Shown piece by piece: positions 7,992-15,141 of a stretch of DNA of 33,264 bases. The stretch is from Lactobacillus apis (lineage in GTDB: Bacteria; Bacillota; Bacilli; Lactobacillales; Lactobacillaceae): the NCBI RefSeq assembly GCF_002837055.1, contig NZ_PDKP01000009.1, positions 1 to 33,264 of the forward strand. The letters run 5' to 3'. Within the stretch, counting starts at the first letter, position 1; each line of letters opens with the position of its first letter. Under the pieces are notes generated by a model. It did not search any database, was not told the origin of the DNA, and saw only the letters and a program-made list of their open reading frames with translations. The position numbers and the translations under genes are program-made.

Positions 7992-9653
7992 TTAGTGATG
8001 ACTTGCACCAGAAGTAGCGTCTTCGTGGCTAGGTTCTTCATGACTAACTGGAGCTTCTTCATGATGCTCTTCATGGTGGCTGTGGCTAGCACCTGAAAGT
8101 GCGTCTAATGAGTGGTCAACACCCTTAACAGCCATACCTTCAGTATCCATACCTGGGCAGTAAACTTCATCCATTGGGATACCCTTTTCTTCTGAGAAGG
8201 CCTTAGTTAAAGTTTCCATGTCCATTAATTCGTATGTCTTATCTGGATCCTTTGGATCAACAATTTGAATTTGAGCCATCATACCTGCATCTTCGTGTTC
8301 GATGATGTGGCAGTGGTACATGAAGACACCAGTGTTTTGGAAGTAAACCTTCAAACGAACAGTTTCTTGTGGGGCAACTTCAACAGTGTCCTTGTAAACG
8401 CCCTTTTCGTTTGGATATGGTTCTTCACCATTACGTGAAACGACTAAGAAGTGAGCACCATGAATATGGAATGGGTGTAACATACCGTTAACCTTGTCGT
8501 TAGTGTTAGTAACGTCCCAGTATTCTGCGTTCATTAAGTCTTGCTTCAAGTCGATACGTTGCATAGCAAACTTCTTACCGTTGATCATGTTGTGGTTGTC
8601 CATAGTAACATGAGGAACTGGTGAGTTAGGGTTAACAACTGGATCATATGGCTTGAATAAGGTGTCAGGAATTACGCTGTCATCTTTTTCGTAGTTATGA
8701 ATTCTAAATTCAACTAACTTGAAGTCATCAGTGTAAAGGTTAACAACGTCACCTTCTTTGTAGTTGCTGAAGTCAACAACTACTTGTTGACGTTCACCAG
8801 GCCCGATTAATACCTTAGTCATCTTAACTGGATGCTCTAAGAATGAATCGTCACCACCGATTTGAGTCATTACCAAATCATCACTAAAGTGTAAACGCCA
8901 TTCACGACGGTTAGAACCACCTAAGAAGATTAAACGAACTTTTTGAGTTGTAACATCAACGTAAGGACGAACAACACCGTTGATAACTGGTGTATCACCA
9001 AAGATACCCATTGCGTTGTAGTCTGCCTTGTAGTCGAATTGATTATCTTCGTGGAAGATTCTATCTTGCAAGATAATTGGGAATTCGTCTTTACCATAAG
9101 TCTTAGGAATTGGTAATTGTGCTTCATTAGCATCAGTAACAACAACACCCATTGCAAGTCCCATCCAAACTTGTGAAGCAGTTGATGGACATGGGTGAGC
9201 GTGAAGCCATGTAAGTGCGGCTGGTTGGTTAACAACGAAGTCGATTTGCTTTTCTTCGCCTGGGTATACAGGTGAGTGACATGCACCATCGTTACCAGGA
9301 CCTGAAACTTCCATACCGTGCCAGTGGTAAGTAGTTAATTCTGGTAAGCTGTTTTTCAAGGTTACATGTACATGTTGCCCCTTAGTTAAAACCATTGTCT
9401 TACCAAGAACTGGGAAATTATAGCCCCAAGTATGAGTCTTCTTACCTGGCAAAAATTGGAATTCACCTTCTTGAGACTCAATGGTGTACCAAACATCATT
9501 GTTTTCTTGCTTATCAGGCTCTAATACTGGAGGAACGATTAAAGGCTGAGCCTCTACTCCTTCTGGAATATGAAGTTCTTTGTAGCCCATACCATGATTT
9601 TTGTCAAAATCATCTGAGTTATAGAAATAATCTGTGTAAACTTTTTCTGACAT
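7992..9653 (-). CDS. Multicopper oxidase (laccase/CueO/CotA type) with His-rich tail
   Basis: A three-cupredoxin-domain oxidase that takes electrons from phenols, amines, bilirubin-like compounds or Cu(I) and reduces oxygen to water. All copper motifs are intact: HWHG at 110-113, HAH at 151-153, HPFHIH at 393-398 and HCHIIEHEDAGM at 447-458, with C448, H453 and M458 as the type-1 copper ligands. No signal peptide is seen, so the enzyme appears cytoplasmic. The last 35 residues are extremely rich in His and Glu, and are preceded by a Met-containing stretch (YCPGMDTEGMAVKGVD); both could bind copper. The ATG at 9653 is preceded by AAAGGTAG. Codon use looks biased toward preferred codons, suggesting high expression. 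Lactobacillus homologues are linked to copper tolerance and biogenic-amine breakdown. Confidence 0.93.
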   Translation of the reverse strand: MSEKVYTDYFYNSDDFDKNHGMGYKELHIPEGVEAQPLIVPPVLEPDKQENNDVWYTIESQEGEFQFLPGKKTHTWGYNFPVLGKTMVLTKGQHVHVTLKNSLPELTTYHWHGMEVSGPGNDGACHSPVYPGEEKQIDFVVNQPAALTWLHAHPCPSTASQVWMGLAMGVVVTDANEAQLPIPKTYGKDEFPIILQDRIFHEDNQFDYKADYNAMGIFGDTPVINGVVRPYVDVTTQKVRLIFLGGSNRREWRLHFSDDLVMTQIGGDDSFLEHPVKMTKVLIGPGERQQVVVDFSNYKEGDVVNLYTDDFKLVEFRIHNYEKDDSVIPDTLFKPYDPVVNPNSPVPHVTMDNHNMINGKKFAMQRIDLKQDLMNAEYWDVTNTNDKVNGMLHPFHIHGAHFLVVSRNGEEPYPNEKGVYKDTVEVAPQETVRLKVYFQNTGVFMYHCHIIEHEDAGMMAQIQIVDPKDPDKTYELMDMETLTKAFSEEKGIPMDEVYCPGMDTEGMAVKGVDHSLDALSGASHSHHEEHHEEAPVSHEEPSHEDATSGASHH

Positions 9654-9720
9654 ATTTGTCTACCTTTCAATTTAAAACTTTAGCTAAAAATTTTATATTC
9701 AAGTTAAATTTTATTCTTTG

Positions 9721-9734
9721 TGAAAACGCTTGTA
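9721..9734. promoter_or_regulatory. cre-like site near the oxidase promoter
   Basis: TGAAAACGCTTGTA matches the CcpA consensus TGWAANCGNTNWCA at all but two positions (12 and 13), with the central CG intact. It lies 68 bases before the oxidase start. Binding by CcpA is inferred only. Confidence 0.35.
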
Positions 9735-9901
9735 AAGTACGGATAGTGATGTTTTTAAGCTTTAAAAATATAAAAACGCTTTTTTGTTTTTTAGACCATC
9801 ATAGTGTTATTTAATCCTTTTCACAAACAGCTTGAGCACAAGTGATTGTAAAGAAAATTGAATAAAAAACGGAACAAAAGTTCACTTTCTTCAAGCGATT
9901 G

Positions 9902-9926
9902 TTCTTTAAAAAAATTTTTTAAAGAA
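9902..9926. repeat. Perfect AT-rich inverted repeat
   Basis: TTCTTTAAAAAA and TTTTTTAAAGAA, 12 bp each, around a single A. It lies between divergent genes and is more likely an operator, cruciform or bend than a terminator, since no gene ends here. Confidence 0.5.
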
Positions 9927-10014
9927 AGAAAAATAAATTGTTTTTAATGATGAATTTGAGTATCGTAATAGAAGACTGATAACAAATTGATTAACTTAAA
10001 AGGGAATTTTTATT

Positions 10015-10557
10015 TTGAAGATTAACTTAACAGACTTAGCAGAGAGAATTGAAGAACAAAACTACCTGCAAGATTTAGAAACCGTTAAATACGCTGACAT
10101 TAGTAAATCCAAAGCCAAGCTTAAGGAACTAGCGACGAAAATGGTTAAGGAAACAGTTGCCGCAATCAAGCATGATTCTTTAAGTCATGTTGCCCTTGAA
10201 GTAACAGGACAAAGACCAGTCACTTTCATTTTAGAAAATAATATTATTAACTTGCCATATAGCAATTACAAAAAGGTCAGTAACTTTTTTGAAGAAGGCA
10301 AAGACTACCCAATCTATGTTTACTTTGAAACACAGTCAGAATTTTTGAATGCATCGAACTTTCGGATTGATCAATTGGCTACTGAAGATGAAATTATGCA
10401 ATCCGAAGATGAAGTCACTGCAAAGCTAGTGGAGGCAATCGAGGAAAAAATCACGCAAGTAAGAGAATATGCTAAGCCTGAGCCAGCACCTGCTAAAAAG
10501 CCTGCCGCTAAGAAAGCTGCTACGAAAAAGAAAACTACAAAAGCCAAGAAAAAATAG
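10015..10557 (+). CDS. Hypothetical protein with histone-H1-like Lys/Ala/Pro tail
   Basis: 180 residues from a TTG start with AAAAGGGA upstream. Residues 1-145 are acidic and look globular, alternating predicted helices and strands (IEEQNYLQDLETVKY, VALEVTGQRPVTFIL, DYPIYVYFET). The last 35 residues switch to PEPAPAKKPAAKKAATKKK-type repeats, closely like the tails of bacterial histone-H1-like proteins or of some ribosome- and nucleoid-associated proteins. The tail suggests nucleic-acid or polyanion binding. I do not recognise the globular domain. A weak terminator with a long loop (AAAAAATAGCC to GGCTTTTTTT, about 10549-10600) follows. Confidence 0.75.
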   Translation: MKINLTDLAERIEEQNYLQDLETVKYADISKSKAKLKELATKMVKETVAAIKHDSLSHVALEVTGQRPVTFILENNIINLPYSNYKKVSNFFEEGKDYPIYVYFETQSEFLNASNFRIDQLATEDEIMQSEDEVTAKLVEAIEEKITQVREYAKPEPAPAKKPAAKKAATKKKTTKAKKK

Positions 10558-10651
10558 CCCGATTATTTATGAACAGGAGATAGTTTAGGCTTTTTTTACT
10601 ATTCAAAATCAAGTTTTTACAATATAATGAAAGCAATTACAGGAGGGTGTT

Positions 10652-11272
10652 ATGTTTAGTTGGAATTTGCTCGGCGTCTTATTGTGGGTCTTTGTCATTT
10701 TATATTTTATCTTTGTCATTCAGAACATTCGCAGACGGCGAATTACAATGATTATCAAGGAGCACCGCAAATTTAGCTGGACTAATTTTTTAATTGATCT
10801 AGTTGAAGTGGTGATTTTTTTAGTGGCACTTATTTGGTTATTTGATCGCACAATGCTTGATAATCCAGACCTTGAGGATACGAGCAAAATCACGTCAACA
10901 GTAACCTATGAACCACTGGTGATGAACACAGGTGAGGGTAATTCTTCCTATGTAACGATTAATTCGAAGAAGAAAAAAATCGGCACCCAAACGTATACTT
11001 ATTTCCGTAATGGTAGAAAAGCGCAAGTTTCAAGCGATTTTGCAACGGTAGCATATGGTAAAAACCCAATCGATCTTAATGCTACTAGGATTCCTTATGA
11101 CAAAAAGCAACTAGAAAAAATGGATCGAAAATATCAGCGTGCGTATGTGGCTGTTTACTCTGCCAATTATAAAAAAGTTTGGCAAAATGGCATTGGCATG
11201 CACGCTGGACACAATGCTATTAGATATTATCTAATCAGGATTCCAGACGCGTCATTTATCAAAGAAAAGTAA
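10652..11272 (+). CDS. Membrane protein of unknown function with two N-terminal helices
   Basis: 206 residues with AGGAGGG just before the ATG. Helices are at about 6-25 and 45-65, separated by a basic loop (RRRRITMIIKEHRK); about 140 extracytoplasmic residues follow, rich in beta-prone segments (SSYVTINSKKKKIGTQTYTYF). It resembles a Lactobacillales-specific family that I remember as LVIS_2131-like, but that name is from memory and uncertain. It forms a single unit with its own terminator. No enzymatic motif is visible. Confidence 0.75.
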   Translation: MFSWNLLGVLLWVFVILYFIFVIQNIRRRRITMIIKEHRKFSWTNFLIDLVEVVIFLVALIWLFDRTMLDNPDLEDTSKITSTVTYEPLVMNTGEGNSSYVTINSKKKKIGTQTYTYFRNGRKAQVSSDFATVAYGKNPIDLNATRIPYDKKQLEKMDRKYQRAYVAVYSANYKKVWQNGIGMHAGHNAIRYYLIRIPDASFIKEK

Positions 11273-11289
11273 AATTAATTTTAATAATA

Positions 11290-11330
11290 AAAAGGGTCCT
11301 GAAAGTTGTTTAGCTTTCAGGACCCTTTTC
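11290..11330 (+). terminator. Rho-independent terminator
   Basis: A 16-bp stem AAAAGGGTCCTGAAAG / CTTTCAGGACCCTTTT with an 8-base loop lies 17 bases after the 206-residue gene. Confidence 0.92.
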
Positions 11331-11412
11331 GTTAGGTAATAGCTTTAAGGATATTATTAAGTTATAAAAAGCCTTACCAAGAATTAGGGCATATAATAAA
11401 TTTCCAACCTCA

Positions 11413-12089
11413 CTAAAGGTCAGGATTATCATCGCAATCGATTTCTTGCTGTCCAGAGTTTTTGGGGAGTCTAGATTGGTTAATTTGCTTCTGCGCATTC
11501 TTTTGCTGTGAGGCCAGTAACTGAAGTGTTCTATTACGGCTTGGAGTATTTTCAACTTTAATTAATTTTGCAATCTTGTCAATATTGGCCTCACTTTGCG
11601 CTTGAATCATTTCTTCGTTTTTTCTTGGATAATCAATCATTTGACCATGATTAGCTGCATATGTAGAAAGGAAAATTTTGCAGCTACGACCATTGCCTTC
11701 TCTAAAGGGATGCATAAAGTTAATTGCGTCTAATAGTTCAGCATAGTCTTTAGCAGATAAGGGCGTTGTTTTGGGATGCTTACGTAACATACTATTGATG
11801 TCTTTTTCGGCGAAATCAAATCTGGTGAAGTCAAAAAACTGATAGCCATTTTTACTAAAATTACCTGGGCGATATTTACCAGCCCAATCGTATAGTTCGC
11901 CAAATAAGAATTGGTGAATTTTTTTAAGGTCATTGCTATCTTTTATCTGCGGCTTTTTTGTAATAGGAATAAAGCATTTCGAGCAGATAATTCATTCTCT
12001 TTTTTCTCTAATTCTGCTGCATCATGAATATGGAGCTTGTTTTTTAATACACCATTTGAATACAGAGTTTTACTAATCCAATCGCTCAC
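11413..12089 (-). pseudogene. Fic-domain toxin gene interrupted by a one-base frameshift
   Basis: Fic proteins usually attach AMP to target proteins. The reading frame starts at GTG 12089, overlapping the antitoxin stop by four bases (GTGA), and encodes MSDWISKTLY...SARNALFLLQKSRR before a TAA at 11943-11945. The rest of the protein (KKPQIKDSNDLKKIH, FGELYDWAGKYRPG and the Fic motif HPFREGNGRS) continues in a neighbouring frame down to 11413. The frames join at a run of six A on the coding strand (11954-11959); seven A would make one continuous protein of about 225 residues. The Fic loop is intact except that the usual last Arg of GNGRxxR is Lys. The downstream piece has an ATG (11790) but no evident ribosome binding site. 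It could be a true pseudogene, a phase-variable gene, or a sequencing error in the run. Confidence 0.8.
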
Positions 12090-12505
12090 TGTTCTTGCTC
12101 CCAAACTTCTTCAAAACGTTTAGCTACTTGAGGATCGGGACTGATTGCTTCATCTAGCAGTTCCTGAATATCTGATTTTGTTGGATTCCATCCTTCTAGG
12201 TGGTTAACTTCGACAACAGTTCTAATTTGCTGATAAGTTTCTTTATCAGCAATAAAAACTCCTTGAATAGTTTGCGTATCATCATTTATATCTAAAATAT
12301 ATGGTTGTGCTTCTAATACGTTTAACAAGTCTCCTGGTCTTTCTCCTAAGCCAATTGCAAAAGCATTAAGCACACGGATTGACCAGGTTTCAATTGGCTT
12401 GACGATTGCATTCCTTAAGGTACTAAGTGGAACATTACTAATCTCAGAAACTTTTGTAACACTCATATTTTTGCTTTCAAGCAGTTTAACAATTGTTGCA
12501 CTCAT
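12086..12505 (-). CDS. HTH-type antitoxin partner of the Fic toxin
   Basis: 139 residues from ATG 12505, preceded by GGGGG at 8-base spacing; the frame stays open 25 codons upstream but without a ribosome binding site. Residues 1-65 form an XRE-like helix-turn-helix (KLLESKNMSVTKVSEIS, PLSTLRNAI). The rest is acidic and ends with a helix-prone segment, NPTKSDIQELLDEAISPD. The four-base overlap with the following Fic frame is typical of toxin-antitoxin operons, where the HTH protein represses its own promoter. No clear [ST]xxxE[GN] inhibitory motif is present; VNHLEG is the nearest, with Val in place of Ser/Thr. Confidence 0.75.
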   Translation of the reverse strand: MSATIVKLLESKNMSVTKVSEISNVPLSTLRNAIVKPIETWSIRVLNAFAIGLGERPGDLLNVLEAQPYILDINDDTQTIQGVFIADKETYQQIRTVVEVNHLEGWNPTKSDIQELLDEAISPDPQVAKRFEEVWEQEQ

Positions 12506-12603
12506 TTTAGAACCCCCAGTGTTTTGTCTCGATTTTACCATATTTAGACACTTTTTGATGATATATGGGATAGAGAGCATGACACAGTATATTTTTAATT
12601 AAC

Positions 12604-12630
12604 TAAAAAAACCTAACAAAAGTTAGGTTT
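12604..12630 (-). terminator. Terminator of the O-antigen-ligase-like gene
   Basis: A 9-bp stem AAACCTAAC / GTTAGGTTT with a 4-base loop; on the minus strand it is followed by a run of T. Confidence 0.75.
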
Positions 12631-12656
12631 AGTTATTATATCTATCACGAGTCTTT

Positions 12657-14192
12657 TCAATTCTGATTTAAATTGATAGTCGTATTAGTTTTCGTTTTTC
12701 GCACCTGTAGTAATAAGTTTCCTTCAATGAATGCGAAGATAAAGCTGGCTGTTAGGAAGTCCATTACGTTGCCTGAATAAAAAGCTGCAAGCAAGATAAA
12801 AGCGCTTGAGACAATTAATGAACTAACCAGATAGGTTCGAGCTGATTGATACCTGAGCCAGCGATAAGCAGCATAAAGTAGTATTGCCAAGTAAGGTCCG
12901 ACAAAGATTAACATGCCAATCCAGCCTAAAGAATAAATCTGAGCCGCAAAGTCACGCTCTAAGTTAAAAATGTTGTTTTCGCGGACATAGGAGATACCTA
13001 GGAATTTGTCTAGCTTATTGTCATTAGTCTTAACAACTTGATTCAGCATAGCCTTTTCAAGATGGCGATTTTCCATACGCGTTTGACCGGGCTCGTTAAT
13101 AATTTTTAACCAAAACTCAGGATCATACTGGTAAGGATAGCTCTTGAAGACGAATTTTGGATTGAGTGCATAGGCTTGGTAGTTTTCCTTAATAAAACTT
13201 CGTAAAAAGTCTTCTCGCTTTTGACCAGTAGGATATTTTTTAAGGCCAGCATTCAATTCACGTGTTTCGTCGGATAAATCATGGTCAGATTGCTTTGCCA
13301 AATATATTTCGTAATTATAGCGTTGAATTGCTGGACCAAAAGGTAAGATTGCAATCGAGCCTGCTCCAATTAGCAAACTAACAAAAACGGCAAGCATATT
13401 TTTTTTCGCATTCTTAAGGATATAGCGGTGGAATAGGTAGAGCAGAAGCCCAGCTAGAATTCCGCCAATTAAGCCGATTGCGGCAACCTTGGTTCCGATT
13501 TCAATCATTGCTAAAGCCTGAACAACGTTCAATGTGATTGTGATCCAGTTGAAATCAGTAAATAGATAATAAATAAGCAGCGGTAACAGCATAAACAAAA
13601 CAGCTGAAATCATGTTGGTGAAATTAAAGAAACCTTTCGAAGCCATATGCGAATAGCCGATATTTGGATTGAAAAACCACTCGAAAATATTAGCGCTGAT
13701 TACGCCTGTTTCATAAGATTTCAGTGAAATTACGAACAAGTTTGATAGGACAATTGTGCCTGAAAAAAGTCCAGAAACGCCCTCGATTACTTGCTGTAAC
13801 TGTTTTGTGCCAAAATTAAGTTCTTTGGTTAAATAAATAATGACGAGTGGCAGACACATGCGAATCAAATAGAATAGCTCACCACTAGTGGAGTAACCGT
13901 AGTTAGTGGGATTAACACTGGTAAATGTCCGTACGTGCACTAAATGCAGAACGCTATAAATAATTAATAAAATTAGATAGGCGATTAACCATTTTTGTGT
14001 ACTCAACTTCTGCCACGACTCTTTTTGACTAAAAAATAGACAAAATAAAACAGCTACGGCAATGAGTCGAATAATGGTCGGTAATGTAAAAGGTAAAATA
14101 GTAGCAAGGCTGCCATGGTAAAACCAGTACAAGTCAAGAAACGGTTGAACAAGGATAAACCAGAATAAAATGTTTTTTGATTTTTCTTTCAC
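12657..14192 (-). CDS. O-antigen ligase-like polytopic membrane protein
   Basis: 511 residues with about ten to twelve membrane helices and one long extracytoplasmic loop (about residues 275-400, containing LKKYPTGQKREDFLRSFI and RENNIFNLERDFAAQIYSLG). This layout is that of the Wzy/WaaL/O-antigen ligase superfamily. In Gram-positives such proteins polymerise or transfer cell-surface polysaccharide. The start is GTG at 14192 with GGGAG seven bases upstream. It stands alone with no other polysaccharide genes next to it, so its substrate cannot be told. Confidence 0.8.
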   Translation of the reverse strand: MKEKSKNILFWFILVQPFLDLYWFYHGSLATILPFTLPTIIRLIAVAVLFCLFFSQKESWQKLSTQKWLIAYLILLIIYSVLHLVHVRTFTSVNPTNYGYSTSGELFYLIRMCLPLVIIYLTKELNFGTKQLQQVIEGVSGLFSGTIVLSNLFVISLKSYETGVISANIFEWFFNPNIGYSHMASKGFFNFTNMISAVLFMLLPLLIYYLFTDFNWITITLNVVQALAMIEIGTKVAAIGLIGGILAGLLLYLFHRYILKNAKKNMLAVFVSLLIGAGSIAILPFGPAIQRYNYEIYLAKQSDHDLSDETRELNAGLKKYPTGQKREDFLRSFIKENYQAYALNPKFVFKSYPYQYDPEFWLKIINEPGQTRMENRHLEKAMLNQVVKTNDNKLDKFLGISYVRENNIFNLERDFAAQIYSLGWIGMLIFVGPYLAILLYAAYRWLRYQSARTYLVSSLIVSSAFILLAAFYSGNVMDFLTASFIFAFIEGNLLLQVRKTKTNTTINLNQN

Positions 14193-14618
14193 TGTTTTTC
14201 TCCCAAAATGCTAAGTAATATGTAAGCCTAATTTTAGGCAAAAATGACCGAAAAAAAAAGAGTTTAAAAATTTAGCTGAGCTAAAATTAAGAGGATTTTT
14301 ATATCTTATCCACTAGATTAGCATTTATAGTAAAAAGTTGAATAATTTTAAAGAATGTAGAAGCATTTTGGCTTGTACATCTTTTTAATTATCTGCAATT
14401 GCAATAACAAATTACTTTCAATGAATGAGAAGCTTAACATATAAATATGGTTAAGTTTTTCTAAATTTAAACTAAACTAATAATGAAGTAAGTATAATTA
14501 TCATTATAGACTGGAAAAAAGTCATACTATGTCAGAATTCGGGAGTGCTTTTCAGTCATAATGGAAGCTGATAATTGTAGTAGTAATTCAAAATAAATAC
14601 ATTAAAAAGGAAGAATAT
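14193..14618. other. Spacer between the O-antigen-ligase-like gene and yxeA
   Basis: 426 bases without a supported gene; the frames that exist are 7-11 codons and lack ribosome binding sites. It holds three inverted repeats: GCCTAA/TTAGGC (14226-14239), TTTAGCT/AGCTAAA (14271-14285) and CTTAAC/GTTAAG (about 14432-14455). There is a TATAAT at 14493-14498 without a good -35 box, and a possible leader hairpin before yxeA (14509-14557). Confidence 0.5.
14509..14557 (+). promoter_or_regulatory. Possible leader hairpin before yxeA
   Basis: GACTG-G-AAAA (14509-14518) can pair with TTTTCAGTC (14549-14557), giving nine pairs with one bulge around a 30-base loop. It lies just past a TATAAT box and 60 bases before the gene, so it could be in the mRNA leader. 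Confidence 0.3.
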
Positions 14619-14933
14619 ATGAAAAAACTATTTTATTCTATTATTGGTATTATCGCACTCGCAATTGCAGCCTTGGTGGTTATACCTAATCAGTATACGG
14701 ATTACTTTAACCCTCACATTAAGATGGAAACCGATTATGCAAAGGTACCGAAGAACACACAAAAATATTACAATGTTCAGGCCGTTGACCGTAATGGCAG
14801 AAAACTCCCTTATAAGATAATGTATGTTGGCGGTTATGATCCGTCACAGGAGTATATTGCAATTCATCATAAGAGACAGTATGTAAAACTAATTGAATAT
14901 ATCCCTAAAAATAAAATGCCAAAAAATGACTAA
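14619..14933 (+). CDS. yxeA: YxeA family protein (DUF1093)
   Basis: 104 residues with an N-terminal signal-like helix (residues 4-23) and a small domain with YDPSQEYIAIHHKRQYVKLIEYIP, the signature of YxeA proteins. In Bacillus, yxeA lies beside the YxdLM ABC transporter and its antimicrobial-peptide-sensing two-component system, and Lactobacillus copies are often next to bacteriocin-type ABC genes, as here. AAAGGAAG precedes the ATG. Its molecular role is unknown. Its last 17 codons and terminator are repeated after the ABC gene at 17811-17914. Confidence 0.85.
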   Translation: MKKLFYSIIGIIALAIAALVVIPNQYTDYFNPHIKMETDYAKVPKNTQKYYNVQAVDRNGRKLPYKIMYVGGYDPSQEYIAIHHKRQYVKLIEYIPKNKMPKND

Positions 14934-14987
14934 CTGGAAAAATGTCCAAACAAGAAGGTCTCAATTACGATATGAGACCTTTTTAAT
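14883..14987 (+). repeat. Direct repeat, copy A (3' end of yxeA plus terminator)
   Basis: 105 bases that recur at 17811-17914 with about seven differences including one indel (roughly 93% identical by eye). They cover the last codons of yxeA, its stop and its terminator. Confidence 0.9.
14955..14985 (+). terminator. Terminator of yxeA
   Basis: A 9-bp stem AAGGTCTCA / TGAGACCTT with a T-run. The same hairpin recurs at 17880-17912. Confidence 0.85.
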
Positions 14988-15141
14988 AGCAATTATACAC
15001 ATAGTAGTTAAACTCTCCCAATTTAAATTAAGTTAATGCTGATGTTTCTATAACTATAGTACAATTAACTAAATTGTGATTTTAAGCAAAAAGTACGGGT
15101 ATTAATAGACTGTGTTTTTTTGTATATTAGAAAGATAAAAC

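Larger units (their letters stand above)
9654..10014. other. Divergent spacer between the oxidase and the Lys-tail protein
   Basis: 361 bases with no gene; a 139-residue frame crossing it lies over the oxidase on the other strand. It contains a cre-like site (9721-9734), a weaker AAAAACGCTTTTT (about 9774-9786), a perfect AT-rich palindrome (9902-9926), and a possible promoter for the rightward gene, TTGAGT (9956-9961) with GATAAC (9978-9983) at 16-base spacing. Confidence 0.5.

Noticed and set aside
9770-9790. Second cre site (TAAAAACGCTTTTT)
   Set aside because: Three mismatches to the CcpA consensus in an A/T-run context; likely by chance.
9395-9814. Long + strand frame of 139 codons
   Set aside because: It runs over the 5' end of the multicopper oxidase on the other strand, has no ribosome binding site and gives no recognisable protein.
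11310-11555. Minus-strand frame of 81 codons
   Set aside because: It overlaps the true terminator at 11290-11330 and the Fic coding region in another frame, with no supporting signals.
14619-14933. Possible secreted bacteriocin precursor next to the ABC genes
   Set aside because: Its sequence pattern is that of YxeA/DUF1093, without the leader and mature-peptide layout of lactococcin-972-type precursors.
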